A stretch of 64,000 bases of DNA, from NCBI GenBank assembly GCA_025356665.1, contig JANXRV010000002.1:82222-146221 (forward strand), written 5' to 3'. The notes under the pieces are model-generated. The model was not told where the DNA came from and did no database searches. It saw only the letters and a list, made by a program, of their open reading frames with translations. This stretch comes from CAITSH01 sp025356665 (GTDB lineage: Bacteria > Pseudomonadota > Gammaproteobacteria > Burkholderiales > SG8-39). Within the stretch, counting starts at the first letter, position 1; each line of letters begins with the position of its first letter. Shown here in pieces: positions 1 to 9,453 of this stretch. A program made the translations under genes and the position numbers.

Positions 1-962
1 GCCTTGCGCAGCGCATCGGCATCGTGGCCGGCGGGCATCATCACGGCCGTCAGCGCGCTCGAATATTCTTCGGGAACGGCGCAGAGTATCTCCAGGCCCC
101 AGGCGCGCACCGCGCGCCGCGTCGCTTCGGCGTGGCGATCGTGACGCGTGAACACGTTTGGCAGGCCCTCTTCCTGCAGCATTTTGAGCGCCTCGCGCAA
201 GCCGTAGAGCAGGTTGGTCGCAGGCGTGTAGGGGAAGTAACCGGTCTTGTTCTGCGTGATCATTTCTTCCCAGCCCCAATACGCCTTGGGCAGCGTCGAG
301 GATTGTGCCGCCTTGCGCGCCTTTTCGCTGACGCAATTGAATGACAGTCCCGGCGGCAGCATCAAGCCCTTTTGTGAGCCGGCGATCGTCACATCAACGC
401 CCCACTCATCGTGGCGGTAGTCGATCGAGCCGAGCGAGGAAATGGTGTCCACCAGCAGCAGGGCCGGATGGTTCGCCGCATCGATGGCCTTGCGGATAAG
501 CGGGATGCGGCTGGTCGCGCCGGTGGAGGTTTCGTTGTGCACCACGCAGACTGCCTTGATCGTGTGGGCCTTGTCTTCGCGCAGTTTGGCCTCGAGCGTT
601 GCCGCATCGGCGCCGCGGCGCCAGTCGGTCGGGATGAGTTCGGCGACGATACCCAGCTTGGTCGCCATCTTGTGCCACAGCGCGGCGAACTGGCCGGTCT
701 CGAACATGATTACGCGATCGCCGGCCGATAGCGTGTTGATCAGCGCCGCCTCCCAGGCCCCGGTGCCCGAGGCCGGAAAAATCACCACCGGCTGCTTGCT
801 CTGGAACACAGTTTTGAGGCCGTTGAGCACTTCCAGGCCAAGCAATCCGAACCCGGGTCCGCGGTGATCCATGGTCGGCAGATCCATTGCGCGCAAAACG
901 CGGTCGGGCACATTGGTCGGGCCGGGGATCTGTAAAAAATGGCGTCCGCTACGGTAGGTCAT
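1..962 (-). CDS. Serine--glyoxylate aminotransferase (3' end cut off by the window)
   Basis: This is a class V PLP-dependent aminotransferase that would convert serine and glyoxylate to hydroxypyruvate and glycine, as in C1/C2 assimilation and glyoxylate detoxification. I read 320 codons from the ATG at 962 leftwards with no stop before the window edge. The N-terminus carries the family pattern QIPGPTNVP (residues 11-19), then the PLP phosphate region PASGTGAWEAAL (63-74) and the Schiff-base lysine K198 in GSQKGLMLPPG. A GAGGAG ribosome site lies just upstream of the ATG. It is divergent from a GntR regulator. Alanine- or aspartate-glyoxylate transaminase are alternatives, because substrate choice cannot be read from these motifs. 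Confidence 0.88.
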   Translation of the reverse strand, partial: MTYRSGRHFLQIPGPTNVPDRVLRAMDLPTMDHRGPGFGLLGLEVLNGLKTVFQSKQPVVIFPASGTGAWEAALINTLSAGDRVIMFETGQFAALWHKMATKLGIVAELIPTDWRRGADAATLEAKLREDKAHTIKAVCVVHNETSTGATSRIPLIRKAIDAANHPALLLVDTISSLGSIDYRHDEWGVDVTIAGSQKGLMLPPGLSFNCVSEKARKAAQSSTLPKAYWGWEEMITQNKTGYFPYTPATNLLYGLREALKMLQEEGLPNVFTRHDRHAEATRRAVRAWGLEILCAVPEEYSSALTAVMMPAGHDADALRK

Positions 963-1154
963 GTTGAACTCCTCGGCTGTCTCAGGGGCAATTGCGCCGG
1001 GCGACGGTGGGCCCCGTAAGTCTGGTTGTCACGTGTAGATTTTGTATTCAAACGTGCTCCTGAGTCAAGGCGACGGATCATATTTCCGGATATTTATGTT
1101 TAATGACAACATATTGCGTTGCAACAAGGGCATCTGGACATTGTGCTTTTTTGG
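963..1154. promoter_or_regulatory. Divergent regulatory region, aminotransferase / GntR
   Basis: This intergenic stretch lies between two divergent genes. It is clearly more AT-rich (about 1035-1160) than the flanking coding DNA. It contains the perfect 8-bp palindrome GTTGCAAC (1118-1125). A GntR/FCD operator is expected in such a place, but I cannot align the palindrome to a defined consensus. No convincing -35/-10 pair was found on either strand. Confidence 0.35.
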
Positions 1155-1841
1155 ATGCAAAATGACGCAATGGATCAGCAACTGCCTGAAAAAATCGCCC
1201 GCCGTCTGCTGCATGAGGACGTCGCCGACCGTTTGCGCGATCTGATCGTGCAGGGCGATCTTGCCCCCGGATCGCGCCTTAACGAGCGGGTGTTGTGCGG
1301 GCAATTGCATCTTTCACGCACCCCGTTGCGCGAGGCCTTCAAGACCCTCGCCTCCGAAGGGCTAGTGACGCTGCACCCGGATCGTGGCGCCAGCGTGACG
1401 CCCCTCACCGTTGAGTTGGTGCGCCACATGTTCGAGGTCATGGGTGCGCTCGAAGCCCTTGCCGGCGAGCTTGCCTGCCGCAACAGCAGCGATGTCCAAC
1501 TAAATGAAATTCGTGCCTTGCACTACCAGATGCTGGTGCATCATGCGCGCGGCGAACTGGCCGAGTACTTTCGCTATAACCAGCAGATTCACAACAAGAT
1601 CGTCGAAGCAAGCGGCAATCCGGTGCTGGCGCAGACTTACCGCGGCCTCAACGCCCATGTGCGCCGCGCGCGCTATATGGCCAATCTGTCGGTTGAGCGC
1701 TGGGACCTCGCGGTCAAAGAGCACGAAGGCATCATCAACGCCTTGTCCGCGCGCAACGGTGCGCTGCTGCAATCTTTGTTGCGCGAGCATCTGGGGCAAA
1801 AAATGCTCGCCGTCCTTGCCGCCCTTGCAAAACCGGACTGA
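1155..1841 (+). CDS. GntR-family transcriptional regulator, FCD subfamily
   Basis: A winged helix-turn-helix occupies about residues 20-85, with the typical LAPGSRLNE and LSRTPLREA segments, and is followed by an all-helical FCD effector domain (about 95-215) with metal- or ligand-binding histidines. The total of about 228 aa fits the FadR/FCD subfamily, whose effectors are usually organic acids. Start choice is uncertain: ATG 1155 and ATG 1170 are both plausible and neither has a good ribosome site, while an upstream TTG at 1119 would overlap the GTTGCAAC palindrome. Divergence from the serine-glyoxylate aminotransferase suggests that it controls that gene or the downstream dehydrogenase. 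Confidence 0.85.
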   Translation: MQNDAMDQQLPEKIARRLLHEDVADRLRDLIVQGDLAPGSRLNERVLCGQLHLSRTPLREAFKTLASEGLVTLHPDRGASVTPLTVELVRHMFEVMGALEALAGELACRNSSDVQLNEIRALHYQMLVHHARGELAEYFRYNQQIHNKIVEASGNPVLAQTYRGLNAHVRRARYMANLSVERWDLAVKEHEGIINALSARNGALLQSLLREHLGQKMLAVLAALAKPD

Positions 1842-1892
1842 CGCGACGCCGCAAGGCGTTCACTATTTTTGAAAAGCCCTGAAAGCCAAAAC

Positions 1893-2549
1893 ATGACTGA
1901 AGCCCTGAATATCGATGTCATCTCCGATGTGGTCTGCCCCTGGTGTTTTGTCGGCAAGCGCCGGCTCGAAGCCGCCTTGGCGCTGTACGCGCAAAAATAC
2001 CCCGACCGGCCCGCGCCGGTGGTGCAATGGCATCCCTACCAGCTCAACCCGGATCTGCCCAGGGAGGGCATCCCGCGCAAGGAGTACATCGCGCAAAAAT
2101 TTGGCGGGCGCCCGTACCCGAACGAGCGGCTTGAATCGGTGGGTGCGCCGCTGGGTATTGCTTTCGCCTTCGACAAAATGCTGCGCCAACCCAACACCCT
2201 TGCCGCGCATAGCCTGATCGCCCGCGCCGCGCATATTGGCCGCCAGGCGGAAATGAAAGAGGCGTTTTTGCGCGCCTACTTCCTCGAGGGCGCCGACCTC
2301 ACCGATGACGCCGTGCTCTCGGGCATCGCCCAGAGCGCCGGCATGGACAAGGACGAGGCCGAAGCCTGCCTCGATAGCGAAGAAGCGCGCGACCTGGTCT
2401 CCCAAGAGGAAGACAGTGCGCGGCGCCTCGGTGTCGAAGGCGTGCCCTTTTTCATCTTCAATCGCAAGGTCGGCGTCTCCGGCGCCCAGGAAGCCGAAGC
2501 CCTGCTCGGCGCAATGGAAGAATCGGAAAAGGCGGAGGCGCCGGCTTGA
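1893..2549 (+). CDS. DsbA-family (FrnE-like) thiol oxidoreductase
   Basis: This is a thioredoxin-fold protein with an inserted helical domain. It has the redox motif CPWC at residues 15-18 (ISDVVCPWCFVGKRRLE) and the conserved late segment GVEGVPFFIFN before the last strand, which carries the cis-Pro loop. The length of 218 aa matches the FrnE / 2-hydroxychromene-2-carboxylate isomerase-like branch. There is no signal peptide, so it should be cytoplasmic, as other FrnE proteins are. An in-frame TTG at 1869 was rejected in favour of ATG 1893. It sits 51 bp after the GntR gene and may be cotranscribed with it. The substrate is unknown. Confidence 0.85.
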   Translation: MTEALNIDVISDVVCPWCFVGKRRLEAALALYAQKYPDRPAPVVQWHPYQLNPDLPREGIPRKEYIAQKFGGRPYPNERLESVGAPLGIAFAFDKMLRQPNTLAAHSLIARAAHIGRQAEMKEAFLRAYFLEGADLTDDAVLSGIAQSAGMDKDEAEACLDSEEARDLVSQEEDSARRLGVEGVPFFIFNRKVGVSGAQEAEALLGAMEESEKAEAPA

Positions 2550-2580
2550 GCCTTGGAACCAATTTAAATGACTTTTTTAT

Positions 2581-2675
2581 TGTCATTGCGAGGAGCGAAG
2601 CGACGACGCAATCTCGTCGATCAGCACGGCGCTGCGCGGTATCCACGAGATTGCGTCGCTGCGCTCGCGATGACA
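2581..2675. repeat. Long palindromic intergenic repeat, copy 1 (TGTCATTGCGAG family)
   Basis: The left arm (2581-2617) begins TGTCATTGCGAGGAGCGAAG. The right arm (2645-2675) is its near-complete inverted complement and ends CTCGCGATGACA. The central loop is 2618-2644. A second copy with the same outer arms lies at 55435-55529. The outer sequence resembles the dispersed GTCATTGCGAG palindromes known from many bacterial genomes. It could form a large hairpin in the transcript between the FrnE-like and dehydrogenase genes. Confidence 0.85.
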
Positions 2676-2738
2676 TTCCTAGCGGCAATGACATCGACCT
2701 ATCTTGCTTGTAATGGGCTTTTAGCCTGAAGCGCAACG

Positions 2739-5684
2739 ATGAACGCAACCGCCTCCCCCGTAACCCTCACGCGCGCGCCGGCCTCGCGTAGTGCGCTCGC
2801 CGAGCGCCTGCGCCGCGAAGTGCGTGGCCAGGTTTTGTTCGACTCGGCCAGCCGCGGGCGCTACGCCACAGACGCCTCCATCTACCAGATCGAGCCCATC
2901 GGCGTGGTGGTACCGCAAAGTGAAGAGGACGCGCTGATCGCGCTGCAGATCGCGCGTGAAGAAGGCGTGCCGGTATTGCCGCGCGGTGCCGGCACCTCGC
3001 AATGCGGCCAGACGGTCGGCGCGGCGCTGGTCATCGACACCAGCAAGCACCTCAACCGGTTGCTCAAGCTGGATGTGGCCACGCTCAGCGCCGAGGTGGA
3101 GCCGGGGCTGGTACTTGACACCTTGAACGCGCAGTTGCGGCCGCACGGGCTGTGGTTTCCGGTGGACGTGTCCACCAGCGCGCAGGCGACGCTGGGCGGC
3201 ATGGCCGGCAACAACTCCTGCGGCTCGCGCTCAATCCGTTACGGCAACATGGTGCACAACGTCAGCGCCATCGACGCTGTGCTGGCCGATGGCGCGCAAT
3301 ACCGTTTCGGTCCCGCTGCGGAACTGGCGCAGGCGGCCGGCGGCTTTAGAAAAATCGCCGACGGTATCCTTGGCATCATCAACAGCAATGCCGCCGAAAT
3401 TGAGGCGCGCTGGCCCAAGGTGCTGCGTCGCGTGCAGGGCTACAACCTCGACATGGCTGGTGCCAATTTCGCGCACCTGCTGGTCGGTTCCGAGGGCACG
3501 CTCGCCTGGTCGCGCCGCCTGCACCTCAAGCTGTCGCCGCTGCCGCGACACAAGACTCTCGGGGTATGCCACTTCCCGACTTTTCACAAGGCCATGGACG
3601 CGGCCCAACACATTGTCAAACTCGGGCCTGCGGCGGTGGAACTGGTCGATCGCACCATGCTGGGCCTCGCGCGCGACAATGCCGCGTTCCGCCCCACCGT
3701 CGATAAATTTCTCGTCGGTGAGCCCGATGCCGTACTGCTGGTTGAATTTGCCGGTGACGACGCGGCCGGGCAGCTCGCGAGCCTGAAACAACTGGTCGAG
3801 CTGATGGGCGATCTGGGCCTGCCCGGCAGCGTGGTCGAGATCCCCGATGCGGGCCTGCAAAAAGACGTCTGGGAAGTGCGCAAGGCCGGCCTCAACATCA
3901 TGATGTCGATGAAGGGCGACGGCAAACCGGTCTCTTTTATTGAAGACTGCGCCGTGCCGCTGGAGCACCTGGCCGAATACACCGCGCGCCTCAGCGCGGT
4001 GTTCGAAAAACATGGCACGCGCGGCACCTGGTACGCGCACGCCTCGGTCGGTACGCTCCATGTGCGGCCCATTCTCGACATGCGCGGCGACGGCGCGGCC
4101 AAGATGCGCGCCATCGCCGAGGAGGCCTGCGCCATGGTGCGCGAATACAAGGGCGCGTTCTCGGGCGAACACGGCGACGGCCTGGTGCGCTCCGAATGGA
4201 TCGCGCCCATGCTGGGCGAAAAACTCACCGCGGCGCTGGCCGAGGTCAAAGATCTGCTCGATCCGCGCGGCCTGATGAACCCGGGCAAAATCGTGCGCCC
4301 TTCAAAAATGGATGATCGCGCGCTGTTTCGTTTCAAACCCGGCTATGCAGCGGCGAGGTTCGACACGGCGCTAGACTGGTCGGACTGGAATTCGCCCGGC
4401 GCGCAAAGCCAGGGGCTCGCCGCAGCCGTGGAGATGTGCAACAACAACGGCCATTGCCGCAAGTTCGACGCCGGCACCATGTGCCCTTCCTTCCGCGCCA
4501 CTGGCGACGAAAAAGACCTCACGCGCGGCCGTGCCAACACCTTGCGCCTGGCGCTCTCGGGCCAGCTTGGCGGCATGCACGCCAAGGACGCGCTCGCCTC
4601 GGTCGAGTTGCACGAGGCCATGGATCTGTGCGTCGGTTGCAAGGGCTGCAAGCGTGAATGCCCCACCGGCGTAGACATGGCCAAAATGAAAATCGAAGTC
4701 GCGCATCACTGGCATGCGCGTCACGGCTGGTCTTTGCGCGAGACCCTGGTCGCACACCTGCCGCGCTACGCGCCGCTGGCGCGCGCCTTGTCGCCGCTAA
4801 TCAATGTGTTGCAAGACCTGGGCAAAGGCTGGCTGGGCTTTGCCGCGCAACGCTCCTTGCCCAAATGGCGGCCTGATGCCTTCCATCTTGACGCCCACGC
4901 CGTCACGGGACAAGCCGCCCCGGCCGCCCTCGCTGCGACAACCGCAAAGGAGGTGGTGCTGCTGGTCGACACCTTCAATAACTATTTTGAACCGGACAAT
5001 GCCCGTGCGGCGCTGGCGGTGCTGCAAGCGGCCGGTTATGCGGTGCAAATCGCCCGGGCGGGTGAGGGTGAAAGGCCGCTTTGCTGTGGCCGTACTTATC
5101 TTGCTTCCGGCATGGTCGATCAGGCGCGCGCCGAAGCGCGGCGCACGCTCGACGCACTCAAGCCCTATGTTGAACGCGGCGTGCCGGTGGTGGGCTTAGA
5201 GCCCTCCTGCCTGCTCACCTTGCGCGATGAGTTTCGTTCGCTGTTGCCGGGCCCCGATGGCGAAGCCCTCGCCGCCAAGGCCATGCTGTTTGAGGAGTTC
5301 CTGGCCGCCGAGAACAAGGCCGGCAAGCTCAGGCTCGAACTCAAGCCCTTGCGACAAACCAAGGCCTTGCTGCACGGTCACTGCCACCAGAAAGCCTTCG
5401 GCGCAATGTCGGCGGTGCAGCAGGTGCTCGGTCTGGTGCCCGGACTTAAAGTGGACACGGTGGAATCGAGCTGCTGCGGCATGGCCGGTGCGTTCGGCTA
5501 TGAGGCCGACCACTATGACGTGTCGATGAAAATGGCCGAGGCGTCCTTGTTGCCCGCGATGCGCAAGGCCGATGCGCAAACCCTGCTGGTTGCCGACGGC
5601 ACCAGCTGCCGCCATCAGATCCACGATGGTGCGCAAAAAGATGCGGTGCACGTGGCCCGGGTATTGCAGCGCGCCTTGCCTTAG
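2739..5684 (+). CDS. FAD-linked oxidase / Fe-S dehydrogenase of the D-2-hydroxyglutarate dehydrogenase (YdiJ) type
   Basis: This is a 981-aa fusion. An FAD-binding PCMH domain lies N-terminally (LPRGAGTSQCGQ at about 80-91) and is followed by the FAD-oxidase C-terminal domain, up to about residue 530. Ferredoxin-like cysteines come next (CNNNGHC near 567, CVGCKGCKRECP near 631). Two CCG-type cysteine-rich segments close the protein (LCCGRTY near 782, HGHCHQ near 879, SSCCGMAG near 910). The architecture and length match E. coli YdiJ, which oxidises D-2-hydroxyglutarate, and also D-lactate/glycolate oxidase fusions. It is probably membrane-associated through an electron acceptor, although no transmembrane segment is visible. 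A regulator and a glyoxylate aminotransferase nearby fit hydroxy-acid metabolism. Confidence 0.87.
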   Translation: MNATASPVTLTRAPASRSALAERLRREVRGQVLFDSASRGRYATDASIYQIEPIGVVVPQSEEDALIALQIAREEGVPVLPRGAGTSQCGQTVGAALVIDTSKHLNRLLKLDVATLSAEVEPGLVLDTLNAQLRPHGLWFPVDVSTSAQATLGGMAGNNSCGSRSIRYGNMVHNVSAIDAVLADGAQYRFGPAAELAQAAGGFRKIADGILGIINSNAAEIEARWPKVLRRVQGYNLDMAGANFAHLLVGSEGTLAWSRRLHLKLSPLPRHKTLGVCHFPTFHKAMDAAQHIVKLGPAAVELVDRTMLGLARDNAAFRPTVDKFLVGEPDAVLLVEFAGDDAAGQLASLKQLVELMGDLGLPGSVVEIPDAGLQKDVWEVRKAGLNIMMSMKGDGKPVSFIEDCAVPLEHLAEYTARLSAVFEKHGTRGTWYAHASVGTLHVRPILDMRGDGAAKMRAIAEEACAMVREYKGAFSGEHGDGLVRSEWIAPMLGEKLTAALAEVKDLLDPRGLMNPGKIVRPSKMDDRALFRFKPGYAAARFDTALDWSDWNSPGAQSQGLAAAVEMCNNNGHCRKFDAGTMCPSFRATGDEKDLTRGRANTLRLALSGQLGGMHAKDALASVELHEAMDLCVGCKGCKRECPTGVDMAKMKIEVAHHWHARHGWSLRETLVAHLPRYAPLARALSPLINVLQDLGKGWLGFAAQRSLPKWRPDAFHLDAHAVTGQAAPAALAATTAKEVVLLVDTFNNYFEPDNARAALAVLQAAGYAVQIARAGEGERPLCCGRTYLASGMVDQARAEARRTLDALKPYVERGVPVVGLEPSCLLTLRDEFRSLLPGPDGEALAAKAMLFEEFLAAENKAGKLRLELKPLRQTKALLHGHCHQKAFGAMSAVQQVLGLVPGLKVDTVESSCCGMAGAFGYEADHYDVSMKMAEASLLPAMRKADAQTLLVADGTSCRHQIHDGAQKDAVHVARVLQRALP

Positions 5685-5721
5685 GCCGCGTCCGGTTCCG
5701 CGTCCGGCGCTGAGGTAAAAA

Positions 5722-5750
5722 GCTGGAAATGCCCGACTGGTGCGGGTTTG
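5722..5750. repeat. GCTGGAAA-type palindrome, degenerate copy
   Basis: The sequence starts GCTGGAAATGCCCGACTGG and continues TGCGGGTTTG. It matches the left arm and loop of the hairpins at 10945-10979 and 58184-58218, but the right arm has decayed. It lies in the convergent gap between the dehydrogenase and the hybrid kinase. A short GC hairpin (GGCGG 5765-5769 / CCGCC 5776-5780) follows, without a T-run. Confidence 0.5.
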
Positions 5751-5801
5751 CGGGTGATTTGCGTGGCGGGTTTCGCCGCCCGCAGGCGCCCCACGTCGCG
5801 C

Positions 5802-8669
5802 TTAGGCCGGTGTTCGCGCCGCTGCTTCTCTGATAAGCCGTTCCAACGCGTCTATTTCCAGTGGTTTGTAGTGTACGGTGACGCCGCGTTTGGCCATGCT
5901 GCGCATCAGTGCCGGATCGGTGTCGCCGGTGATGATGCCCGCCGGTAGTTCTGCGCCGAATACCGCGCGCACGGCATTGATTACATCGAAACCGGTTTCC
6001 CCCTCGCTGAGGCGGTAATCTGAAATGACGACGTCCGGCGTCTGTTCGCCCAGGTGCCGCAGCAGTTCCGTGCCGGTGGCTGTGGCGAACACCACGTGGC
6101 CCATGGCCTCGAGCGCGCGCACCAGCGCCAGGCGTACCAGGGCGTTGTCGTCGACTAGCGCAACGATGCGCGATTGCGTCGCCGCTGGTGACGTCTGCAG
6201 CGCCGGTGTCGGTGGCGCGAGCGGCTGTCCCGGCGGGAGCTCCACGGCGAACATCGAGCCGCGGCCAGGTTTGGAGCGCACGCGGATCTGCAGGCCCAGC
6301 AACGTCGCCGCTTTGGCCACGATGGCAAGACCGAGGCCGCTGCCGCTGCTGCGGGATTGGTCACCCAACTGCCTGAACTCTTGAAAAATGATGTCTGTAC
6401 GATTTGCGGGAATGCCGACGCCACTATCCCAGACCTCGACCCAGCGTTTGCCCTGATGGCGCCGGCAGGCAATCAGCACCCCGCCCTTTTTTGTGTAGCG
6501 GATGGCGTTGGTGATGAGGTTTCCGATTATGCGGAACAAGAGCGCATGGTCGGTATGTGTGAATGTCTCGCTGGGCCGCAGGCGCAGTCGCAGACCCTTG
6601 AGCGAGGCTTCGGCGGTATTGATTGAAACGAGGCTGGTGAGCAGTTCCTCTATGGCGAAGTCGGATGGTGTTGGTGTGACAACGCCGGCATCGAGTTTGC
6701 TCACATCCAGCAGATTGGTGAGCAGATCGGACATGCTGTTGGCGCAGTCGTTAATGTGCCCGGCCAGTTCTGCGGCACCCGGCGGTGCTGTGCGTTGCAA
6801 GGTGGCGACGTATAAAGACAGGGCCGCCAGCGGCTGGCGCAGGTCGTGGCTCGCCGCCGCGAGAAAGCGCGATTTGGCATTGTTGGCGCTGTCGGCTCGG
6901 GCTAGGGCGGCGTTCAGCGCTGCTTCGTTACGTTTGCGTTCGCTGATATCGCGCACAAATGCGCAGATGAGTTCCCTGCCGTCGAGCTGTACGCGATTGG
7001 TGGTTATTTCCACCGGGAACGTTGTTCCGTTCTTGGCGCGATGTGTGGTTTCGAATTTCAGTACACCGAGCAGGCCAATTTCGGTGAAACGCGCCTGCCA
7101 TGCCACAGGAGAGAAGTCGAAAACCGGATTTATGTCTTTGATATGTAATCGCAAAAATTCTTCATGTGTGTAACCGTAGAGACGACAGGTGGCCTGGTTC
7201 AAGTCGATGATGCGGCCCTCCGATGTTATCCAGAAGAGCGCGTCGTGGGCCGCGTCGACGCTGATCCTGGCGAGGCGCAGAGCTTCTTCCGCGCGCTTGC
7301 GCGCCGTGATGTCGGTGGCCATGCCGATTATGCGCAGGGGCCGGGCATTTGCGTCGCGCTTGACGACGATACCGCGTCCCTGCATCCATTTGACGCTGCC
7401 ATCAGCGCAGAGCAGGCGATGTTCGCAGGCGTAGCGCGGGGTTTTGCCATCGAGGTGTGCCTGCATTGTGGCAAGTACGCGGGTCTTGTCGTCGGGGTGG
7501 ATGTGATTGCCCCACTGTTCGAAATCGGTCAGCTCCCGGGCATCACGCACACCGCAGAACTCCTGCCATTTTTTGGAACGGTAGATGGCGCCATCGACCA
7601 TATTTTTGTCCCACAGGCCGTCGCCGGCCTCCTCGACGGCGGACTTCCAGCGATATTCGCTTTCTTCGAGCAAGTGTTCCCACTGCCTGATTTTTTCGGT
7701 CAGGTGGTGGGCGATGTGTGTTGCACGGGCACGCGTCCTGATTAAGGACAGCATCAGCGCAAACAGTAGCGCGCTGAGAGACAGGCCGCCCGCCGCGGCC
7801 GCCCAGGCAAAGGTGTAATTGATTCTGCTGGAGCCGCCGGGAAGGTCAAAGCTAAGCCGCCACATCGTGTCGCCGTAACGAATTTCCCGCTGTTGGTAGA
7901 ACAGCGAGCCCGCATCCGGGGTGTTCTCAGGCGCACTGTCGAACAGCAGGCTTGCAGGCGTGGCTTTGCTGCCGTCGTAGATGTGCAGAGCAATATCATG
8001 TTCGTTGTGCTTAGGCCATTGCTCGAGGATGCCCTCGAGGAATTCGCCAAACCGGTAGGGTGTGAAGACCCAGCCGAGCAGTTCCTTGCGGCGTTGCTCG
8101 ATGCCGTCCGCAGCCTTGCGCGTGCGGTAGACGGGAACATACATCAGCACCCCGACCTGGGCGGGCTCTTTGGTCGATGAAGTCAGGTTCACTTTTCCCG
8201 ATAGCGTCGCCTCGCCGCTGTCGCGCGCGCGCTCAAGCGCCGCCCGCCGCACTGGCTCGGCCAACATGTTGGTTCCGATCAGGCTTTGGTTGCGGGCGTG
8301 GAAGGGTTCGAGAAAGACAATCGGCGCGTAGGCATCACGCGCTTCGGGCGCGAGCCTGGCAAAACCGATTCGCTGCAGGCCGCGAATGTTTTGGCTTGCG
8401 CGCAGCCGTTCAAAGTAGGCGTGCCATTCCTCGCTGGAGACGTTGCCTGTTTTGGCGAATAGTGCGGCGCCCCCCTGGAGTGCGAGCGCGTGCACGGCAA
8501 GGCGTTCTTCAATGCTGCGCACAACCTGGTCGCCGGCAAAGGCAAATCGCGTTACTGTTTCGGCTTCGATTCCCCGTTTGACATTCAGGCTGATGAGGGT
8601 CGTTGCCAGCAGGCTGGCGCAGAGCACGACCCAGGCCGGCCAAGTCTGCTTGAGATGATGTGGCGTCAA
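5802..8669 (-). CDS. CHASE-PAS-PAS hybrid sensor histidine kinase with C-terminal receiver
   Basis: The 955-aa inner-membrane kinase has TM1 at about 11-29, a periplasmic CHASE domain at about 75-270 (IGFARLAPEAR, PVRRAALERARDSGEATLSG) and TM2 at about 286-310. Two PAS/PAC domains follow (about 340-460 and 465-585). The HisKA site is SHDLRQPLAAL with the phospho-histidine near residue 608. The HATPase domain has its N-box in NLITNAIRYT and G-boxes in SGVGIP and GSGLGLAI. A receiver domain at about 835-955 has its Asp in VVISDYRL and Lys in HYKPLE. The start is TTG, 4 nt after the stop of the upstream response regulator, so the pair is cotranscribed and probably coupled. CHASE domains bind small extracellular ligands; the ligand here is unknown. 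Confidence 0.92.
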   Translation of the reverse strand: MTPHHLKQTWPAWVVLCASLLATTLISLNVKRGIEAETVTRFAFAGDQVVRSIEERLAVHALALQGGAALFAKTGNVSSEEWHAYFERLRASQNIRGLQRIGFARLAPEARDAYAPIVFLEPFHARNQSLIGTNMLAEPVRRAALERARDSGEATLSGKVNLTSSTKEPAQVGVLMYVPVYRTRKAADGIEQRRKELLGWVFTPYRFGEFLEGILEQWPKHNEHDIALHIYDGSKATPASLLFDSAPENTPDAGSLFYQQREIRYGDTMWRLSFDLPGGSSRINYTFAWAAAAGGLSLSALLFALMLSLIRTRARATHIAHHLTEKIRQWEHLLEESEYRWKSAVEEAGDGLWDKNMVDGAIYRSKKWQEFCGVRDARELTDFEQWGNHIHPDDKTRVLATMQAHLDGKTPRYACEHRLLCADGSVKWMQGRGIVVKRDANARPLRIIGMATDITARKRAEEALRLARISVDAAHDALFWITSEGRIIDLNQATCRLYGYTHEEFLRLHIKDINPVFDFSPVAWQARFTEIGLLGVLKFETTHRAKNGTTFPVEITTNRVQLDGRELICAFVRDISERKRNEAALNAALARADSANNAKSRFLAAASHDLRQPLAALSLYVATLQRTAPPGAAELAGHINDCANSMSDLLTNLLDVSKLDAGVVTPTPSDFAIEELLTSLVSINTAEASLKGLRLRLRPSETFTHTDHALLFRIIGNLITNAIRYTKKGGVLIACRRHQGKRWVEVWDSGVGIPANRTDIIFQEFRQLGDQSRSSGSGLGLAIVAKAATLLGLQIRVRSKPGRGSMFAVELPPGQPLAPPTPALQTSPAATQSRIVALVDDNALVRLALVRALEAMGHVVFATATGTELLRHLGEQTPDVVISDYRLSEGETGFDVINAVRAVFGAELPAGIITGDTDPALMRSMAKRGVTVHYKPLEIDALERLIREAAARTPA

Positions 8670-8673
8670 AGCG

Positions 8674-9327
8674 TCATGCCAGCCGCAGTCCCAGCTTTGC
8701 CGAGGCGTAAATCGCCTCGGTGCGGCTGCTTACCCCCAGGGTGCGGAATGTCAGCGTGAGATGGGCTTTGACCGTCGCACCGGAAAGATTCAGCGATTTG
8801 GCGATGGCCTTGTTGGACTGGCCGACGATCACGCCGCGCAGTACTTGCATTTGCCGCGCCGTCAGGGCGGGCAACTTCGTTTGTGCTGTATTGGCCTCGG
8901 TCTGGGCGGGGAGGGGCGCGCTGTGCGGCCGCACCAGCTCCAGCGCCGTGACCGGGAGGTAAATGCCCTTGGCGAGCACCACCTTGAGCGCATGGATGAG
9001 CAGGTCCGGCGTCGATGATTTGGGTATGAAACCCAGCGCGCCGTGCTCGATCGCGTCGCGCACGATGCGCGGGTCGTCCTCCGCCGTTATGACGACGATC
9101 GGGGTGTCGGGGGCGGCTGCGCGCAGTCTATCCAGCGCACCCATGAACCGGATGCCCGGCAAATTCAGGTCCAGCAGCAGCAAATCGTAATGTGCGGTCT
9201 TCAGTCGGATGAGCGCATCTTCGCAAGTATTCTCCTCATCCATGCTTAGCGCATTGTCCAGTCCGTGGAGCAGGCAGCGCATACCGGCCGTGAATAGGCG
9301 GTGATCGTCAATGAGCAAGACATCCAT
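8674..9327 (-). CDS. NarL/FixJ-type (LuxR family) response regulator
   Basis: The 217-aa two-domain regulator has a receiver with the acidic pair D7/D8, phospho-acceptor D53 (LLLLDLNLPG), switch T81 and K103. A C-terminal LuxR-type helix-turn-helix occupies about 151-205 (LTARQMQVLRG, SNKAIAKSL, VKAHL). All receiver key residues are intact. It precedes the hybrid kinase by 4 nt and is its likely partner, either directly or through the kinase's own receiver. A sigma70-like promoter lies 38-66 bp upstream of the start. Confidence 0.92.
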   Translation of the reverse strand: MDVLLIDDHRLFTAGMRCLLHGLDNALSMDEENTCEDALIRLKTAHYDLLLLDLNLPGIRFMGALDRLRAAAPDTPIVVITAEDDPRIVRDAIEHGALGFIPKSSTPDLLIHALKVVLAKGIYLPVTALELVRPHSAPLPAQTEANTAQTKLPALTARQMQVLRGVIVGQSNKAIAKSLNLSGATVKAHLTLTFRTLGVSSRTEAIYASAKLGLRLA

Positions 9328-9364
9328 GATCGGTATTGCTTTCTTGAAAGTGTTGCGTAAATTT

Positions 9365-9393
9365 TTTGTAAATAAGACTTAATTTAGGGTCAA
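9365..9393 (-). promoter_or_regulatory. Putative sigma70 promoter of the response regulator-kinase pair
   Basis: Read on the minus strand, TTGACC (9393-9388) and TACAAA (9370-9365) are separated by 17 nt in an AT-rich patch. They match 5 of 6 and 4 of 6 consensus bases. The -10 box lies 38 bp before the ATG at 9327. Confidence 0.45.
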
Positions 9394-9453
9394 GAAAAAG
9401 TTACCGTTTGGCAGGGGGAAAGCCGCTGCCGGATTGCGCCCTCGGGTAGTGCC

